A stretch of DNA of 44,437 nucleotides from Muribaculaceae bacterium (GCA_009775365.1 VSPM01000022.1:1-44437), one strand, 5' to 3'. Counted from the stretch's first letter, positions 1-9,208 are shown. Notes: generated by a model not told the origin, from the letters alone. Numbers and translations: made by a program.

Positions 1-5
1 AAATT

Positions 6-30
6 TACCCGATTCGTACTGAATCGGGTA
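6..30. terminator. Perfect hairpin at window start
   Basis: A perfect inverted repeat has a 10-bp stem (6-15 with 21-30) and a 5-base loop. The right side runs into a short T-containing stretch (36-41), so it is probably the terminator of a gene lying left of the window. No clean U-tract follows directly. Confidence 0.5.
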
Positions 31-111
31 AGGGGGCTTTTGTCGTTATTTTGTGCTTAAATGAAAGAGCCGTGGCATTTTCATGACCTGCGGTTGATAT
101 TTATGGAATTA

Positions 112-143
112 TTTCCGTAATTCGGATTATTTTCTTAACTTTG
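112..143 (+). promoter_or_regulatory. Predicted fabD promoter
   Basis: A Bacteroidetes-type promoter is visible: TTTC (112-115), a 20-base spacer, and TAACTTTG (136-143), which matches the TAnnTTTG -7 consensus. The fabD start lies about 90 bases downstream. Confidence 0.6.
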
Positions 144-231
144 CACCGATTAAAGCATTTCAACTCCATTAAGTGAAAGTTGAACCAGAATTTAAGATAC
201 ATCTTTCAAAAAGAAAAATCAAACGAAGCAA

Positions 232-1110
232 ATGAAAGCATATGTTTTTCCGGGCCAGGGCGCTCAGTTCGTAGGCATGGGTAAGGATCTCTACGAAACA
301 AATGCAGAAGCGCGCGTGCTCTTCGACAAAGCAAATGAAATATTGGGTTTCAGAATCACCGACCTTATGTTTGAGGGCACAGAAGAAGACCTCAGGCAGA
401 CCAAGGTGACACAGCCCGCGATTTTCCTTCATAGTGTGATTCTCGCCAAAAGCCTTGGAGACGAATTTAAGCCTGACATGGTTGCCGGTCACAGCCTTGG
501 TGAATTTTCTGCTCTCGTCGCTGCAGGTGCTCTATCTTTTGAAGAGGGTCTGAAATTGGTGTCGGCCCGTGCTCATGCCATGCAGAAAGCCTGCGAGGCG
601 CGCCCGTCGACAATGGCCGCAGTCCTGGCTCTTCCCGACGACAAGGTGGAGGCTCTTTGCGCGGAGGTGGACGATATTGTAGCTCCCGCCAACTACAACT
701 GCCCCGGACAGGTGGTTATTTCCGGCACATTGGAGGGGATTGACACGGCTTGCGAGAAGATGCTTGCCGCAGGCGCAAAACGTGCGCTCAAGCTCAAAGT
801 GGGCGGAGCTTTCCACAGCCCTCTCATGCAGCCTGCACAGGAGGAACTTGCCGAGGCTATCGCGGCAGCAAAGTTCCAGACTCCCGTTTGTCCTGTTTAT
901 CAGAATGTCGATGCCAAGCCCCACACCGACCCTGAAGAGATAAAGGAGAACCTTATCAAGCAGCTCACAGCGCCCGTGCGTTGGACTCAGGACGTCGAGG
1001 CCATGATTGCCGACGGTGCCGACGCATTTATCGAACTTGGCCCCGGCTCTGTGCTTCAGGGTCTTGTGAAGAAAATCAACCGTGGAGTGGCAACCGAAGG
1101 AATGCAGTGA
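232..1110 (+). CDS. fabD: Malonyl-CoA:ACP transacylase
   Basis: This enzyme moves malonyl groups from CoA to acyl carrier protein, supplying the extender unit for type II fatty acid synthesis in the cytoplasm. The 292-residue protein has the usual family length. It opens with the GQGAQ motif (residues 8-12), carries the nucleophile serine in GHSLG (Ser88), an arginine at 113 in the position of the carboxylate-binding residue, and the catalytic histidine in GAFHSP (His195). The gene stands alone between a promoter and a hairpin terminator at 1145-1183. The fabF/acpP neighbours found in many bacteria are not present here. Confidence 0.96.
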   Translation: MKAYVFPGQGAQFVGMGKDLYETNAEARVLFDKANEILGFRITDLMFEGTEEDLRQTKVTQPAIFLHSVILAKSLGDEFKPDMVAGHSLGEFSALVAAGALSFEEGLKLVSARAHAMQKACEARPSTMAAVLALPDDKVEALCAEVDDIVAPANYNCPGQVVISGTLEGIDTACEKMLAAGAKRALKLKVGGAFHSPLMQPAQEELAEAIAAAKFQTPVCPVYQNVDAKPHTDPEEIKENLIKQLTAPVRWTQDVEAMIADGADAFIELGPGSVLQGLVKKINRGVATEGMQ

Positions 1111-1144
1111 TATTTTATCTGAAAAGAAATAACAATTCCTAAAT

Positions 1145-1183
1145 CAGGGTGTCATCGAACTGCAAACGATGGCGCCCTGTTTT
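1145..1183 (+). terminator. fabD terminator
   Basis: A 13-bp stem (1145-1157 with 1167-1179, two G-U pairs) is followed by TTTT at 1180-1183. It lies between fabD and asd, so the two genes are probably separate transcripts. Confidence 0.75.
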
Positions 1184-1206
1184 AATATTGGATTAAAAAT
1201 TAAATT

Positions 1207-2232
1207 ATGAATGTAGCAATAGTTGGAGCGAGCGGAGCAGTGGGACAAGAGCTTCTCCGGGTTCTCGATGAGCAGAATTTTCCGATAGACAATCTTCGTC
1301 TTTTCGGTTCTCAAAGAAGTGCAGGAAGCGAATATGGGTTCAGAGGCAAGAAGGTGAAAGTTGAACTTCTGTCTCATGACTCTGATTTCTCAGGCGTGGA
1401 CATAGCGTTTACGTCGGCCGGTGCCGGCACATCGAAGGAATATGCCGAGGTCATTACCCGTCACGGCGCAGTTATGATTGACAACAGCAGCGCTTTCCGA
1501 ATGGACGCCGATGTGCCTCTTGTCGTGCCTGAGGTTAATGGCGAGGATGCGTTGGATCGTCCGCGTAATATAATTGGCAACCCTAACTGCACCACCATTC
1601 AGATGGTGGTGGCTCTTAAGCCGATACATGACCTTTCGCCGATTCGCAGGGTGCATGTGGCCACTTATCAGGCGGCGAGCGGGGCGGGGGCCTCTGCCAT
1701 GCAGGAACTTATAAATCAGTTCCGTGAACTTGGCGAGGGGAAAGAGCCTACTGTCGAGAAGTTTGCCTACCAGCTTGCTTTCAATCTCATTCCGCATGTA
1801 GATGTTTTCATGGAAAACGGCTATACCAAGGAGGAGATGAAAATGTATAACGAGACTCGCAAGATTATGCACTCTGATGACATAAAGGTAAGCGCCACCT
1901 GCGTGCGGGTCCCTGTGCTTCGCGCACACAGCGAGGCAATATGGGTGGAAACGGAGAAACCATTGGAACTTTGCGAGGTGGCTGCCGCTTTTGAGAAAGC
2001 CCCGGGTCTGGTAGTGAAAGATAATCCTGCCGAAAAAGAGTATCCCATGCCTCTCGACATTACCGGCAAGGACCCTGTCTATGTAGGGCGTCTGAGAAAA
2101 GACCTTTGCGATCCTTGCGGGCTAAGTTTTTGGGTTGTAGGCGACCAAATCAAGAAGGGTGCCGCTCTGAATGCCGTGCAGATTGCACAGTGGCTGATTG
2201 CAAACGACGACAGAATCAAAGCGCTTGCATGA
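1207..2232 (+). CDS. asd: Aspartate-semialdehyde dehydrogenase
   Basis: The enzyme reduces aspartyl-4-phosphate to aspartate semialdehyde with NADPH, the branch point to lysine/diaminopimelate, threonine and methionine. The 341-residue product has the normal length. An N-terminal Rossmann motif GASGAVG (7-13) binds NADP. The catalytic cysteine sits in NPNCTT (Cys128), and RAHSEAIWVE holds the conserved histidine (His241). No close promoter consensus is visible in the short AT-rich leader. The gene is convergent with the PspC gene, and a shared hairpin separates them. Confidence 0.96.
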   Translation: MNVAIVGASGAVGQELLRVLDEQNFPIDNLRLFGSQRSAGSEYGFRGKKVKVELLSHDSDFSGVDIAFTSAGAGTSKEYAEVITRHGAVMIDNSSAFRMDADVPLVVPEVNGEDALDRPRNIIGNPNCTTIQMVVALKPIHDLSPIRRVHVATYQAASGAGASAMQELINQFRELGEGKEPTVEKFAYQLAFNLIPHVDVFMENGYTKEEMKMYNETRKIMHSDDIKVSATCVRVPVLRAHSEAIWVETEKPLELCEVAAAFEKAPGLVVKDNPAEKEYPMPLDITGKDPVYVGRLRKDLCDPCGLSFWVVGDQIKKGAALNAVQIAQWLIANDDRIKALA

Positions 2233-2285
2233 TTCTGCGAGTTGCATCCGTCAGCGTAATAGTGACAATAATATACATAACAATA

Positions 2286-2315
2286 GAATAGGGCTACCGG
2301 AAGGCAGCCCTATTC
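2286..2315. terminator. Hairpin between convergent asd and PspC genes
   Basis: A perfect 10-bp stem (2286-2295 with 2306-2315) has two further pairs closing a GGAA loop. It lies between two convergent genes and could serve both. A T-rich run follows at 2327-2332 on the plus side. Confidence 0.7.
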
Positions 2316-2337
2316 GCTTTACATGCTTTTTTCTATA

Positions 2338-3603
2338 TTACATTATGGAATCTGTTTTCGTTTGAATGTCTTGCCGGGCATCGGTCGTTATAGTGTCAGA
2401 CACGATGGTGTCGGAAGCATTAGTGCAGGATCCGCTTACGTCATCAGGATATTGCTCTTCATAATCCATATGGTCATGTTCTATTGTATGTTCTTGTCTA
2501 AGCCATCTTTCTTCTTCCTGCTGTGATTGGAGATTTATAATTCTCCCTGTAGAGACGGCGGCCATTATAAAACCTAAGGCGCAAAGAGCTATAAGAGTAT
2601 TTCTCACTCCCGGTGTGAGGTGTGCTTTGTCTTTCTTGAAACCTCGTCTTACGAGCACATACAAGGGTATTCCGAGGGCAAGTATGCCGCCAATTCCACA
2701 CAGCACCCCGTAGACAGGAATTGTGCCCGCTGCCTCAAACCAGCCGGGTGTGTTCTCGCCAATTAGAGTGCCTCCCCAGCTTGTGCCGAACATAATAAGA
2801 GCAAACAGACATCCGATTAATCCGATGACCATAGAAATCAGAACAATGACTGCTATTACAAGGCCAATCATAAGAAGAATGTTGGCAAGGATTCCCAGCA
2901 CAGTTGTAGTGGTGGCGGCGAAGCTTGAGGGTTGAGCAGTCTTTTGCGGGGATGCCGAGGTGTTGTCATCTCGGAAATTGTCGGTCACAGTCTTGCCGAT
3001 GTTTTTCACAGTAGGCTCCTCACCCATCATTTGCATTCTTTCAAGAGGTGTTTTGGCTTCCGGCACCACCAACATCAGGATAAGATATGCGATTGCTCCT
3101 GAGAACATAGAAACCATAGTTATGAGAACCGTCAGCAGTCGCACAATCGTCGGGTCCATGTTGAGATACCAGGCAAGGCCGGAGCACACGCCCCCTATCA
3201 TAGTGTTCTGCGGGTCTCGAAACAGCTTCTTCTTTATCGGTGTAACCGGAGGAATGTATGGAGGGGGCGTGGCTGCGTTTTTTGCATCCTCTTTTGCAGC
3301 GTTGTCTCCTCCCGGAGTTTTAATCGAGATGGTTTCATCCTCTTCCATAATCTCTTCCGGCTGTCCAACCCTGGAGATTACTTCCTCCACGTCGGCCACA
3401 GAGACGATAGGGCTGTTGGTAGAAGTGCGTTCCATAAGGAGCTCTGCCACGCGGCTTTCTATGTCGTTTGCAAGTTCTCGTGTCTCGTCGTTGCCTGCGA
3501 AGGCGTTCTCAATCGTCTGCAGGTAATTGTCAAGAAGGGTATAGGCGTCATCGTCTATAATGAACGGGAATCCTGCTACGTTAATGTTGAATGTCTTTTT
3601 CAT
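2338..3603 (-). CDS. PspC-domain multi-pass membrane protein
   Basis: The 421-residue protein has a soluble acidic N-terminal region (about 1-120) of the type that often precedes PspC in Bacteroidetes. A PspC domain follows at about 125-185 (motif GGVCSGLAWYL and a hydrophobic helix), then a threonine/serine linker and about four more membrane segments (roughly 235-275, 297-317, 335-352). The tail is charged. PspC proteins elsewhere belong to envelope-stress (phage-shock) circuits, but pspA or pspF partners are not seen here, so the exact role is unknown. Its start overlaps the stop of the PadR gene by four bases (ATGA), so translation is probably coupled. It is likely a membrane partner or target of the PadR regulator. 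Confidence 0.85.
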   Translation of the reverse strand: MKKTFNINVAGFPFIIDDDAYTLLDNYLQTIENAFAGNDETRELANDIESRVAELLMERTSTNSPIVSVADVEEVISRVGQPEEIMEEDETISIKTPGGDNAAKEDAKNAATPPPYIPPVTPIKKKLFRDPQNTMIGGVCSGLAWYLNMDPTIVRLLTVLITMVSMFSGAIAYLILMLVVPEAKTPLERMQMMGEEPTVKNIGKTVTDNFRDDNTSASPQKTAQPSSFAATTTTVLGILANILLMIGLVIAVIVLISMVIGLIGCLFALIMFGTSWGGTLIGENTPGWFEAAGTIPVYGVLCGIGGILALGIPLYVLVRRGFKKDKAHLTPGVRNTLIALCALGFIMAAVSTGRIINLQSQQEEERWLRQEHTIEHDHMDYEEQYPDDVSGSCTNASDTIVSDTITTDARQDIQTKTDSIM

Positions 3604-3962
3604 TTTTGTGTGGCGTTGTTTAGGTTTCGGAAGTGATTGACGTTTGCTACTATCTCATCCCAGGCTTCAGACATTTCTGAGAGAGCCTCTTCTCCTATCG
3701 GAGTGATGAAATAATATTTTCGCGGGGGGCCTTTAGGGCTTTCCTCCCACTCGTAGTTGAGTTTCCCCTCTTTTCTCAGACGGTTCAGAAGAGTGTAGAG
3801 CGTGCCCTCCACGACGATAAGGGATGCCTCGCTCAGGCCGTTTATAATGTCGGAAGGATAAGCCCTTTGCCTGCTTAAAAGGAGAAGCACACAATATTCG
3901 AGTATGCCCTTCCGCATTTGCGAGCGGATGTTTGAATCGGATGTTTTTGTCTTTTCTGTCAT
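3600..3962 (-). CDS. PadR-family transcriptional regulator
   Basis: This small (120-residue) winged-helix repressor resembles the PadR family. The N-terminal part (about 15-50) contains the helix-turn-helix, with the typical GTLYTLLNRLRKEG segment near its end. The PRKYY-x-ITPIGEEAL wing follows, then a short C-terminal dimerisation helix. PadR proteins usually repress neighbouring genes until a small ligand or stress signal binds. Here the gene lies between two outer-membrane barrel genes upstream and a PspC gene with which it overlaps by four bases. A palindrome upstream of the whole cluster (9072-9092) is a candidate binding site; that link is inference. Confidence 0.9.
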   Translation of the reverse strand: MTEKTKTSDSNIRSQMRKGILEYCVLLLLSRQRAYPSDIINGLSEASLIVVEGTLYTLLNRLRKEGKLNYEWEESPKGPPRKYYFITPIGEEALSEMSEAWDEIVANVNHFRNLNNATQK

Positions 3963-4012
3963 AAAGTAAATGTAATTTTTGAAGAGAGTTAATAGGGAGG
4001 TTCGGCAAGCAT

Positions 4013-6478
4013 TTACATGCCGCCTTTCCCTCCTGTAGACGCTCCTTGCGAGCCTTCGATCATGTCGAGGTCAGCTTGGGTGCGCTTTACGTCTGTTCTC
4101 AAAGCTCCGAATCTGAATGTCACGCTTGCCCCCACGCTCCATTGCCGGTAGCGGTATTCATTCGTGAGGCGCGACGTTTCGGAACTTTGCGTGTATTTCC
4201 CCGTACGGTATGGCTGTATGAAGTTAGAGCCATAGGCGGAGATAGAGAGAGCGTCTTCCTTTAGGAAAGACCTGCTTAGGGATATTCCATAATAGTTATA
4301 GCCTGACCCCTTGCTTTGCAGGTCTATCCATCCAGTCCCGCCACCCCCGTAGGCGCTCATGCGAAGGCGGAACGGGAAAGTGTAGTCCACATTCAGGTTG
4401 AAGTCGCCTTGCCACCCTGAGTTGCTGTCTTTCAGCTCAGGCGAATCGGCCTTTATGTCGCGGTATGAACCTCCGGCATACAGCCCGACGTTGAGCATAG
4501 GGATTATGCTCCATTGAAGATTCAGGTTGGCTCTCGTTGACTGAGAATGCCCTATGTTGGCATAAGTGGAGTGCAGAATATTGTTTTCGAAAAACTGATA
4601 GTCTGCAATCGAGTTGTCTTCGCGTTCATAAGCAAGAGTGAAACTTCCTCCGATTTTGCCTCCATAGTTAGAATAAGAGAGTGAAACGGAGTTGCTTTTC
4701 TCGCTTTCAAGGTTGGGGTTGCCGTAGCTCACCTCGTTTATCGACATGGTGTTGCGGTAAGGGTTCAGTAGTCCGATGCTTGGCCTCCATATTCTCATCT
4801 GATATGCCAGGCGAAGATTAGATGCGTCGCCGAGCCTGTAGCTCACTGCAACATTCGGCACAAGGTCATTGAGATGAGAAGTGAAATTCTCGTAATCACC
4901 GATGTAATAGAGCAGCCCCATTCGGGTGTATTCGTAGCGAAGACCGACACGGGTGTTCCATTTCCCGAAGTTTCCGGTGTAAGACACATACGCCGCCATG
5001 ATGTCTTGGAACTGCTTCATTTTGATTCTTTCTGATTCGCGCAACTCCATGTCGGATTGAGTGGTTCCATACCATGGGCTTGAGTCTTGGAAGTCGCGTT
5101 GCCATGTGCCTTTAAAACCGGCCTCAAGCAGATGCTTTTCAGAAAATGGGTTGGCATAATCTATCTGAAGAGAGTGGCGGCGGTTGTAGCTGTCGTCATC
5201 GTTGAATCTCCAAGGATACTCTTCGGCGATATTGTCCATATTGTAGGTGAATATGTTTTGCTTGGAATCATCGGTGCCATAACCGAAGATGTATGAGCCG
5301 ATTATATGGTGCCCTTGTTTTCTGAATGTGTGTTGGAACGATGTGTTCGCTCCCATCCATACGTTCTTGCCCCCTGAATCGGAATTTCGGTCAAGGCTCC
5401 ATTGGCGCACTCTGTCGATGTTCTCAAGACGCATATTCGTAATGTTGTAGGAATTGTAGTTGTTTTTGCCTATGTTCCCTTGCACTGTGAACAGGTTGAG
5501 GGTGTCAGGCTCCCACGAAAGATTGAAATTGCCTCCGAGATAGTTCCAGTCATATTTTGAGCGTGAGTCAGAAATTTGAAAGCGGTTGTTATCGTTTGTG
5601 AGGTTTTCAAGAATGGATGTGCCTGAGTTGTTGTACCCCTGGTCGATGGCATCGCTATAGTTGAAGTTGGCGCTTGCCGTGACATTGCCAATTTTTGTTC
5701 TGCCATAGAATGATGCTCCGTAATTGCTGTTTGACACCCGCAAGGAATAATTGGTCATGAATCCGGCCAGGCTCTGTTTTCCTATTGTGATGATGTTTAG
5801 GATTCCGCCGGTGCCTTCAGCATCGTATTTAGCCCCCGGCTCGGTTATAACTTCAATTTTTTTGATTGTGGCGGCCGGCATGGACTTTAGCACTGTTTTC
5901 ACGTCGCCGGAGAGCATTGGGTCTTCTTTGCCGTTCACAAGAATTTTGAAGTTGGAGTTGCCGTTCACCTTTATGTTGTCTTCAGCGTCAACAGTCACCA
6001 TAGGCACTTTTCTCAACATCTCTATAGTAGTGTTGATAGAAGCCTCAGGATCGTCTTCCACATTATATGTGAGAGTTGCCCCGTCGCTTTGCACAAGTTT
6101 CTTTTTAGCCGTAACCACCACTTCTTCAAGAGTTTCATCGTCGGGAGAAAGAGCTATTGTGCCGCAATTCTCGTATGGGTTCTTTTCCGATAGTGAAAAC
6201 CTGCGCAAATAAGGAGTCATCCCGATGTATTCCACTTTAAGCAGATAATCGCCGGACGAAGGGAGCGTCTGGCTGAAAATGCCATCGGCGTCAGCCACAT
6301 TGAAAGCCAAGGGGGTGACAGTGTCGGTTGACAGGAACACTCTGTAGGTGGCTCCTGAACAAGGCTCATCTTCCGCAAGGGTAGCTATCTTTCCGCTCAC
6401 TTTGAAGTCGGCGGCATAGGCCGCCTGGCTCAAAGCAAGAAAGGAAAACAGCGAAAATATGAGAGTTTTTTTGTTCAT
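4013..6478 (-). CDS. Outer-membrane beta-barrel protein with carboxypeptidase-like N-domain
   Basis: The start was set at 6478 rather than the upstream in-frame ATG at 6610. From 6478 the protein begins with a clear signal peptide (MNKKTLIFSLFSFLALSQAAYA, split here as MNKKTLIFSLF and SFLALSQAAYA). The 821-residue product then has a carboxypeptidase-regulatory-like beta-sandwich (about 25-105), a plug-like domain (about 115-230, with motifs VNGKEDP and ITEPGAKYDAEG) and a long barrel region of the OMP_b-brl_3 type to about 785. A glycine/serine-rich tail ends in GGKGGM. It resembles TonB-dependent receptors but no TonB box or SusD partner is seen. It is a paralogue of the next gene upstream. 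The substrate is unknown. Confidence 0.88.
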   Translation of the reverse strand: MNKKTLIFSLFSFLALSQAAYAADFKVSGKIATLAEDEPCSGATYRVFLSTDTVTPLAFNVADADGIFSQTLPSSGDYLLKVEYIGMTPYLRRFSLSEKNPYENCGTIALSPDDETLEEVVVTAKKKLVQSDGATLTYNVEDDPEASINTTIEMLRKVPMVTVDAEDNIKVNGNSNFKILVNGKEDPMLSGDVKTVLKSMPAATIKKIEVITEPGAKYDAEGTGGILNIITIGKQSLAGFMTNYSLRVSNSNYGASFYGRTKIGNVTASANFNYSDAIDQGYNNSGTSILENLTNDNNRFQISDSRSKYDWNYLGGNFNLSWEPDTLNLFTVQGNIGKNNYNSYNITNMRLENIDRVRQWSLDRNSDSGGKNVWMGANTSFQHTFRKQGHHIIGSYIFGYGTDDSKQNIFTYNMDNIAEEYPWRFNDDDSYNRRHSLQIDYANPFSEKHLLEAGFKGTWQRDFQDSSPWYGTTQSDMELRESERIKMKQFQDIMAAYVSYTGNFGKWNTRVGLRYEYTRMGLLYYIGDYENFTSHLNDLVPNVAVSYRLGDASNLRLAYQMRIWRPSIGLLNPYRNTMSINEVSYGNPNLESEKSNSVSLSYSNYGGKIGGSFTLAYEREDNSIADYQFFENNILHSTYANIGHSQSTRANLNLQWSIIPMLNVGLYAGGSYRDIKADSPELKDSNSGWQGDFNLNVDYTFPFRLRMSAYGGGGTGWIDLQSKGSGYNYYGISLSRSFLKEDALSISAYGSNFIQPYRTGKYTQSSETSRLTNEYRYRQWSVGASVTFRFGALRTDVKRTQADLDMIEGSQGASTGGKGGM

Positions 6479-6736
6479 TTTAGTGTTTGACGAATGCTTG
6501 CCCTTTGCAGGTCCTGGTCTTGACATTTGTGTGAAAAGGTTTGATAAGTTGTTAGAATATAGTATGCGAAGATGTTCTGAAACATTCCTGATTGCAAAGA
6601 GCAGAAACATTATCCGGAAGCATAATCAATCCCGGTAAGAATATCTTTCCACTATATATGATGCGATGATTTAATTGAATGTTACATGTCTTTGAAATTT
6701 TTTACATTTTTTAATACAATCGGCGTAAATAAGCGG
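6479..6736. other. Spacer between the two barrel genes
   Basis: This 258-base AT-rich stretch has no supported gene. The upstream in-frame extension of the downstream barrel gene (to 6610) lacks signal-peptide character. A weak -7-like GCTCTTTG occurs on the minus strand at about 6595-6602. No strong terminator is visible, so read-through from the upstream paralogue is possible. Confidence 0.4.
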
Positions 6737-8965
6737 TTAGTTGAATCCTCCTTGGCTCTTGCCGCCCACCGAAGATTTGTCATCGTTGTTGATAGACGCA
6801 TCTGTTTTCTTTACATCAGATTTAAGCGAACCGAAATTCCAGCTTAACGAAAAGCCTACATTCCAGTTGTGGTTTTTATAAGTGCTTGATGTCCGCAGGT
6901 TGTCGGTTGCCACGACAGAAATATAGTTTGTGTGGCTTTGCAGGAAATTGTTGGCATTAATGCTGACTGTGAGGGCATTCTCTTTGAGAAAGTCTTTGCT
7001 CACTCCAAGTCCGTAGTAGTACCATCCGTTGCTGTATCCTTGCAGATTATAGTTTCGCGTGTTCTGTCCGCCATACAGGTTGAACTTGAATCCGGAGGCA
7101 AGTGAATAATTCCAGTTGGCTCCATAGTTGAGATTCCAGCCGCAGTTTTTTAAATCAGGTGTATGTGATGAAAACATCTGGCGAGTAAGCCTTGCGTTGA
7201 CCGACACTTGCATTCTTGGAATAATCGTCCAGTTGAAGAATCCGAAAAACGCCAGTCTGCGGTCGTGGCCTATGTTGGCCACCGACTCATAAGTGATGTC
7301 GTCTTTAGTGTAGTAGAAAGGTGATATGGCATTGTCGATAGCCGCATATTCTATGCCGATATTGCCGCCTGCCACAGTGCCGAAATTTGTGTAGGTCAGC
7401 GAAACCTTGTTTGATTTCTCGCTTTGAAGACCGGGATTTCCGGTTTCAATGAAATTTGGCATAAATTCGGGCTGATAAGGATTAACTTGTTTCAGAGATG
7501 GGCGAGATATTCTCATCTGATATGCCAGCCTGATATTCGATGCCATAGAGAAACTGTAGGTGAGAGCGGCGTTTGGCACTATGTCATTGAGGCGGTTGCG
7601 AAAGTCAGGAATATCGCCTGTGCGGTAATCTATTCCCATGTAGGTGTGTTCGTAGCGAACACCTGCATTTGTTGACACATTGCCGAATTTGCCGTTGTAG
7701 GAAGCATAGGCGGCATATATGTCTTGAATCTGCATAATGTCGGATTGGTCGGAAGGGGTTGCTATTGCGTTGCCTTGATTTTCTCCCTTGATATTATCAT
7801 ACAGCCCGTTATTCCTTCTCCAGACAGCCTTTGCTCCGGCCTCGATTATGTGATCTCCGTCGGCAAACGGGTTTATGTAGTCAGCCTGAACGGTGTGCTC
7901 ATTAGAAAGGTCTTTGCTTTGCATCCATTGGTATGGGCTTGTTATTTGCATTCCATATTCTCTGACAGACGTAAAAGAGCCACCCAGTCTGCTATATCCG
8001 TGATTGAAAAGATAAGACAACACAGTTTTTCTGCCCGCTTCGTCAAACGTGTGCTGCCACGATGCTCCTGCGGTGATTCCCGTGTTTGAAAGTGATGCGT
8101 CGACAGCCCTTGCCACCTCTGCCACTTTCACTCTGTCGGCGTTCATGATTGTAGTTGTAAACAATGAGTTCCCGTCGTTGAGGAATCCGTTTACGCAGTA
8201 GATATTGCCGTTGGCGGTTATGAGGTCTTTATCAGAAAGGTCATAGGAGAGTTTTATGCCGCCTCCGATATAGTCGAAACCAATGCTCTGTTGATTGCGT
8301 GAGGTCTGAAATCTGTTGGAAAAAGAGTTCACGTTTTCTATTTCAGAAACATATTCGTTCTTTTGCTTGAATATAGAGCCGTTTGCATAATCCGCGTTCG
8401 CGCTTATGGAAAGTTTCCCTTTTTTCATTCTTCCGTAGAGCGATCCACCTGTCTGAGACTTGGAAAAAGTGGCAGAGACAGTGCCGAAATATCCGTCGGT
8501 TGAGTTGTCGGTGATAGTGACAAGGTTTAATATCCCGGCCGTTCCTTCGGCGTCATATTTGGCGCCCGGTTCTGTTATCACTTCCACTTTTGTAATTGCG
8601 TCAGCCGGCATGGCTCTGAAAATGTTTTTGTAGTTGGCAGTGAGCGCAGGGTCTTCCTTCCCGTTGACATAAATTTTGAAATTGCTTTGCCCGTTGATAG
8701 AGATGTTGTTGTCGCCGTCAATGCTCACCATCGGCACTTTCCTCAGAGCGTCGATAAGGGTGTTCCCTTTAGAAGACGGGTCTTCTTTCATGTTGTATGT
8801 CAGTTTGGCGCCGTCAGACTGCACCAAGGGCTTGTCGGCAGTCACAACCAGGTCTTCAAGGTCATATGATGCGCCTTCGATTGAGTCTGTAGGCTCGACA
8901 GCGGCAAACAAGGTCGAGCCGTGAGCTATGAGAAGGAAAGAGAAGATCAAAAATTTAGTTTTCAT
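6737..8965 (-). CDS. Outer-membrane beta-barrel protein, paralogue lacking the N-domain
   Basis: The 742-residue protein has a signal peptide (about 1-22, ending LFAA), then goes directly into the plug-like domain (LVQSDGAKLTYN, VNGKEDP, ITEPGAKYDAEG) and an OMP_b-brl_3-type barrel, and ends in a glycine-rich tail (GGKSQGGFN). Compared with the downstream paralogue it lacks the carboxypeptidase-regulatory-like domain, while plug and barrel motifs line up throughout. The pair probably arose by tandem duplication. It is the first gene of the minus-strand cluster, preceded by a predicted promoter (-7 at 9052-9059) overlapped by a palindrome. Transport or envelope-sensing roles are possible; no substrate can be read from the sequence. 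Confidence 0.87.
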   Translation of the reverse strand: MKTKFLIFSFLLIAHGSTLFAAVEPTDSIEGASYDLEDLVVTADKPLVQSDGAKLTYNMKEDPSSKGNTLIDALRKVPMVSIDGDNNISINGQSNFKIYVNGKEDPALTANYKNIFRAMPADAITKVEVITEPGAKYDAEGTAGILNLVTITDNSTDGYFGTVSATFSKSQTGGSLYGRMKKGKLSISANADYANGSIFKQKNEYVSEIENVNSFSNRFQTSRNQQSIGFDYIGGGIKLSYDLSDKDLITANGNIYCVNGFLNDGNSLFTTTIMNADRVKVAEVARAVDASLSNTGITAGASWQHTFDEAGRKTVLSYLFNHGYSRLGGSFTSVREYGMQITSPYQWMQSKDLSNEHTVQADYINPFADGDHIIEAGAKAVWRRNNGLYDNIKGENQGNAIATPSDQSDIMQIQDIYAAYASYNGKFGNVSTNAGVRYEHTYMGIDYRTGDIPDFRNRLNDIVPNAALTYSFSMASNIRLAYQMRISRPSLKQVNPYQPEFMPNFIETGNPGLQSEKSNKVSLTYTNFGTVAGGNIGIEYAAIDNAISPFYYTKDDITYESVANIGHDRRLAFFGFFNWTIIPRMQVSVNARLTRQMFSSHTPDLKNCGWNLNYGANWNYSLASGFKFNLYGGQNTRNYNLQGYSNGWYYYGLGVSKDFLKENALTVSINANNFLQSHTNYISVVATDNLRTSSTYKNHNWNVGFSLSWNFGSLKSDVKKTDASINNDDKSSVGGKSQGGFN

Positions 8966-9051
8966 TATTTAGTATAGTTTTGGCGTTGTGTCCGGCGGAA
9001 TCAGCGTTGATGGGGCGCGCCTTCCATTGATGCTTTTCCCGATTGACGATG

Positions 9052-9083
9052 CAAAGTTAATAATAAAAATAGTACTATGCAAT
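9052..9083 (-). promoter_or_regulatory. Predicted promoter of the barrel/PadR/PspC cluster
   Basis: On the minus strand TAACTTTG (9059-9052) matches the -7 consensus exactly, and ATTG (9083-9080) lies 20 bases upstream as a 3-of-4 match to the -33 box. The -33 box falls inside the palindrome at 9072-9092. The resulting leader to 8965 would be about 80 bases. Confidence 0.55.
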
Positions 9084-9098
9084 ACATAGTACATAGTA
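9072..9098. promoter_or_regulatory. Candidate PadR operator: palindrome plus extra half-site
   Basis: GTACTATG (9072-9079) and CATAGTAC (9085-9092) form a perfect 8-bp inverted repeat around a 5-base spacer. A third half-site, CATAGTA, is directly repeated at 9092-9098. The palindrome covers the predicted -33 box of the minus-strand cluster that encodes a PadR repressor, which fits autorepression. The assignment to PadR is inference. Confidence 0.5.
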
Positions 9099-9208
9099 AT
9101 TTTGCAGTAGTAGTGTTGAGATGGTAGTAAATTATGCAGGGTATTATGTTTTGACGATTTGACTTACAGAGTATTACCTTCAGATAAAATTTTTTGAAAA
9201 ATTTTTGT

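Noticed and set aside
6479..6610. N-terminal extension of the downstream barrel gene to the ATG at 6610
   Set aside because: The extra 44 residues put a signal peptide in the interior of the protein; starting at 6478 gives a standard exported N-terminus.
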